Shown: positions 4,806 to 5,373 of the stretch, in pieces
How the letters are laid out: each line of letters starts with the position of its first letter
Position numbering within the stretch: position 1 is the first letter of the stretch
Assembly (NCBI GenBank): GCA_009787745.1
Contig: WQST01000176.1
Coordinates: forward strand, 1 to 5,373
From: Lachnospiraceae bacterium
GTDB lineage: Bacteria > Bacillota > Clostridia > Lachnospirales > Lachnospiraceae
Length of the DNA stretch: 5,373 bases
Reading direction: 5' to 3'
Translations under genes and position numbers: made by a program
Notes under the pieces: generated by a model
Database searches by the model: none
What the model saw: only the letters and a program-made list of their open reading frames with translations
What the model was told of the DNA's origin: nothing

Positions 4806-5373
4806 ATGAAGATTGCGGATGTTTTTGCGAAGAAAAAACCGATATTGTCGTTTGAGATTTTTCCGCCGAAGAAGGCGGAGGCATTAGAGTGTATAGATGA
4901 GACTTTGGGTGAGCTTTGTCGGCTTAATCCTGATTTTATCAGTGTGACTTTTGGCGCGGGGGGAACCGCGGCAAGTAATAAAACGATAGAGCTTGGGCGG
5001 AAGATTAAGGATCAGTTTGGGATAGAGCCTTTAATTCACTTGACTTGTTTAAACTATAATAAAGAAGAGATTCTGGCGATTCTTAACCGTTTAAGGGATG
5101 AAGAGTTATTTAATATTTTGGCGCTTCGCGGGGATGTAAATCCTGAGGCGGCGGTAAAAGACGATTTTCGGTATGCGAAGGATTTGGTGGCATTTATTTG
5201 TGAACAGGGTGATGAATTTTCGGTTAGCGGGGCTTGCTATCCGGAGACGCATTTGGAAGCGGAATCAAAAGTGGCGGATATTCGCCATTTAAAGGCAAAG
5301 GTGGATGCGGGGGCGACGCATTTGGTGTCGCAATTGTTTTTTGAAAATGAGCTTTTTTATGATTTTTATGAAA
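4806..5373 (+). CDS. metF: 5,10-methylenetetrahydrofolate reductase, N-terminal 189 codons (cut by window end)
   Basis: Flavoenzyme that reduces 5,10-methylene-THF to 5-methyl-THF, supplying the methyl group for methionine synthesis; in acetogens the same family serves the Wood-Ljungdahl pathway. The fragment covers about two thirds of the usual ~290 residues. Family marks are LSFEIFPPK (14-22) with the catalytic glutamate E17, FISVTFGAGGT (44-54), HLTCLNYN (78-85), LALRGD (105-110) with D110, SGACYPETHLEA (141-152), and SQLFFENELFYDF (175-187) with Q176 in the substrate-binding position. The start ATG at 4806 has GGAGG at 4793-4797, 8 nt upstream. No MetV-like zinc domain is seen in the part present. 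It may form a unit with the 79-residue gene 87 nt upstream, or have its own promoter at 4736-4744. Confidence 0.96.
   Translation, partial: MKIADVFAKKKPILSFEIFPPKKAEALECIDETLGELCRLNPDFISVTFGAGGTAASNKTIELGRKIKDQFGIEPLIHLTCLNYNKEEILAILNRLRDEELFNILALRGDVNPEAAVKDDFRYAKDLVAFICEQGDEFSVSGACYPETHLEAESKVADIRHLKAKVDAGATHLVSQLFFENELFYDFYE

Overview
The window looks like a chromosomal stretch from a low-to-moderate GC Firmicute, most likely a Clostridia/Lachnospiraceae-type anaerobe. This rests on the sequence of the ribosomal proteins L13 and S9 (the L13 N-terminus MKTFMASPS and the S9 C-terminus APQFSKR are of Firmicute type), the purine-rich Shine-Dalgarno sites, a near-perfect vegetative promoter, and U-tailed hairpin terminators. 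No taxon can be fixed without a database search. I see no mobile element, tRNA, rRNA or CRISPR array.

Layout. (1) Positions 1-1432, minus strand: most of a short FtsH/Yme1-like AAA+ zinc metalloprotease whose C-terminus lies outside the window. (2) Positions 1433-1685: a divergent control region. It holds a weak minus-strand promoter inside an imperfect dyad, and a textbook plus-strand promoter (TTGACA, 17 bp, TATAAT) followed by a structured leader that fits an autoregulatory L13-type leader RNA. (3) Positions 1686-2605: the rplM-rpsI operon, closed by a strong terminator. (4) Positions 2694-4388: a hybrid histidine-kinase-like protein with no clear sensor domain. The H-box lacks its histidine and the first receiver is degenerate, while the ATPase domain and the second receiver look intact. 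(5) Positions 4389-4478: a promoter-like site and a terminator-like hairpin just before a small gene. (6) Positions 4479-4718: an unrecognised 79-residue protein. (7) Positions 4719-4805: a short metF leader with an extended -10-like site and a hairpin. (8) Positions 4806-5373: the first 189 codons of metF, methylenetetrahydrofolate reductase, cut by the window end.

How they fit together: the units look mostly independent. FtsH-like membrane proteolysis and r-protein synthesis diverge from one control region. The kinase-like gene follows the rpsI terminator and probably has its own, unseen, promoter. The small gene and metF may be read together or from separate promoters. The most unusual item is the kinase-like protein: it keeps an ATP-binding fold and one good phospho-acceptor aspartate, but has lost the residues that would link them in a normal phosphorelay.
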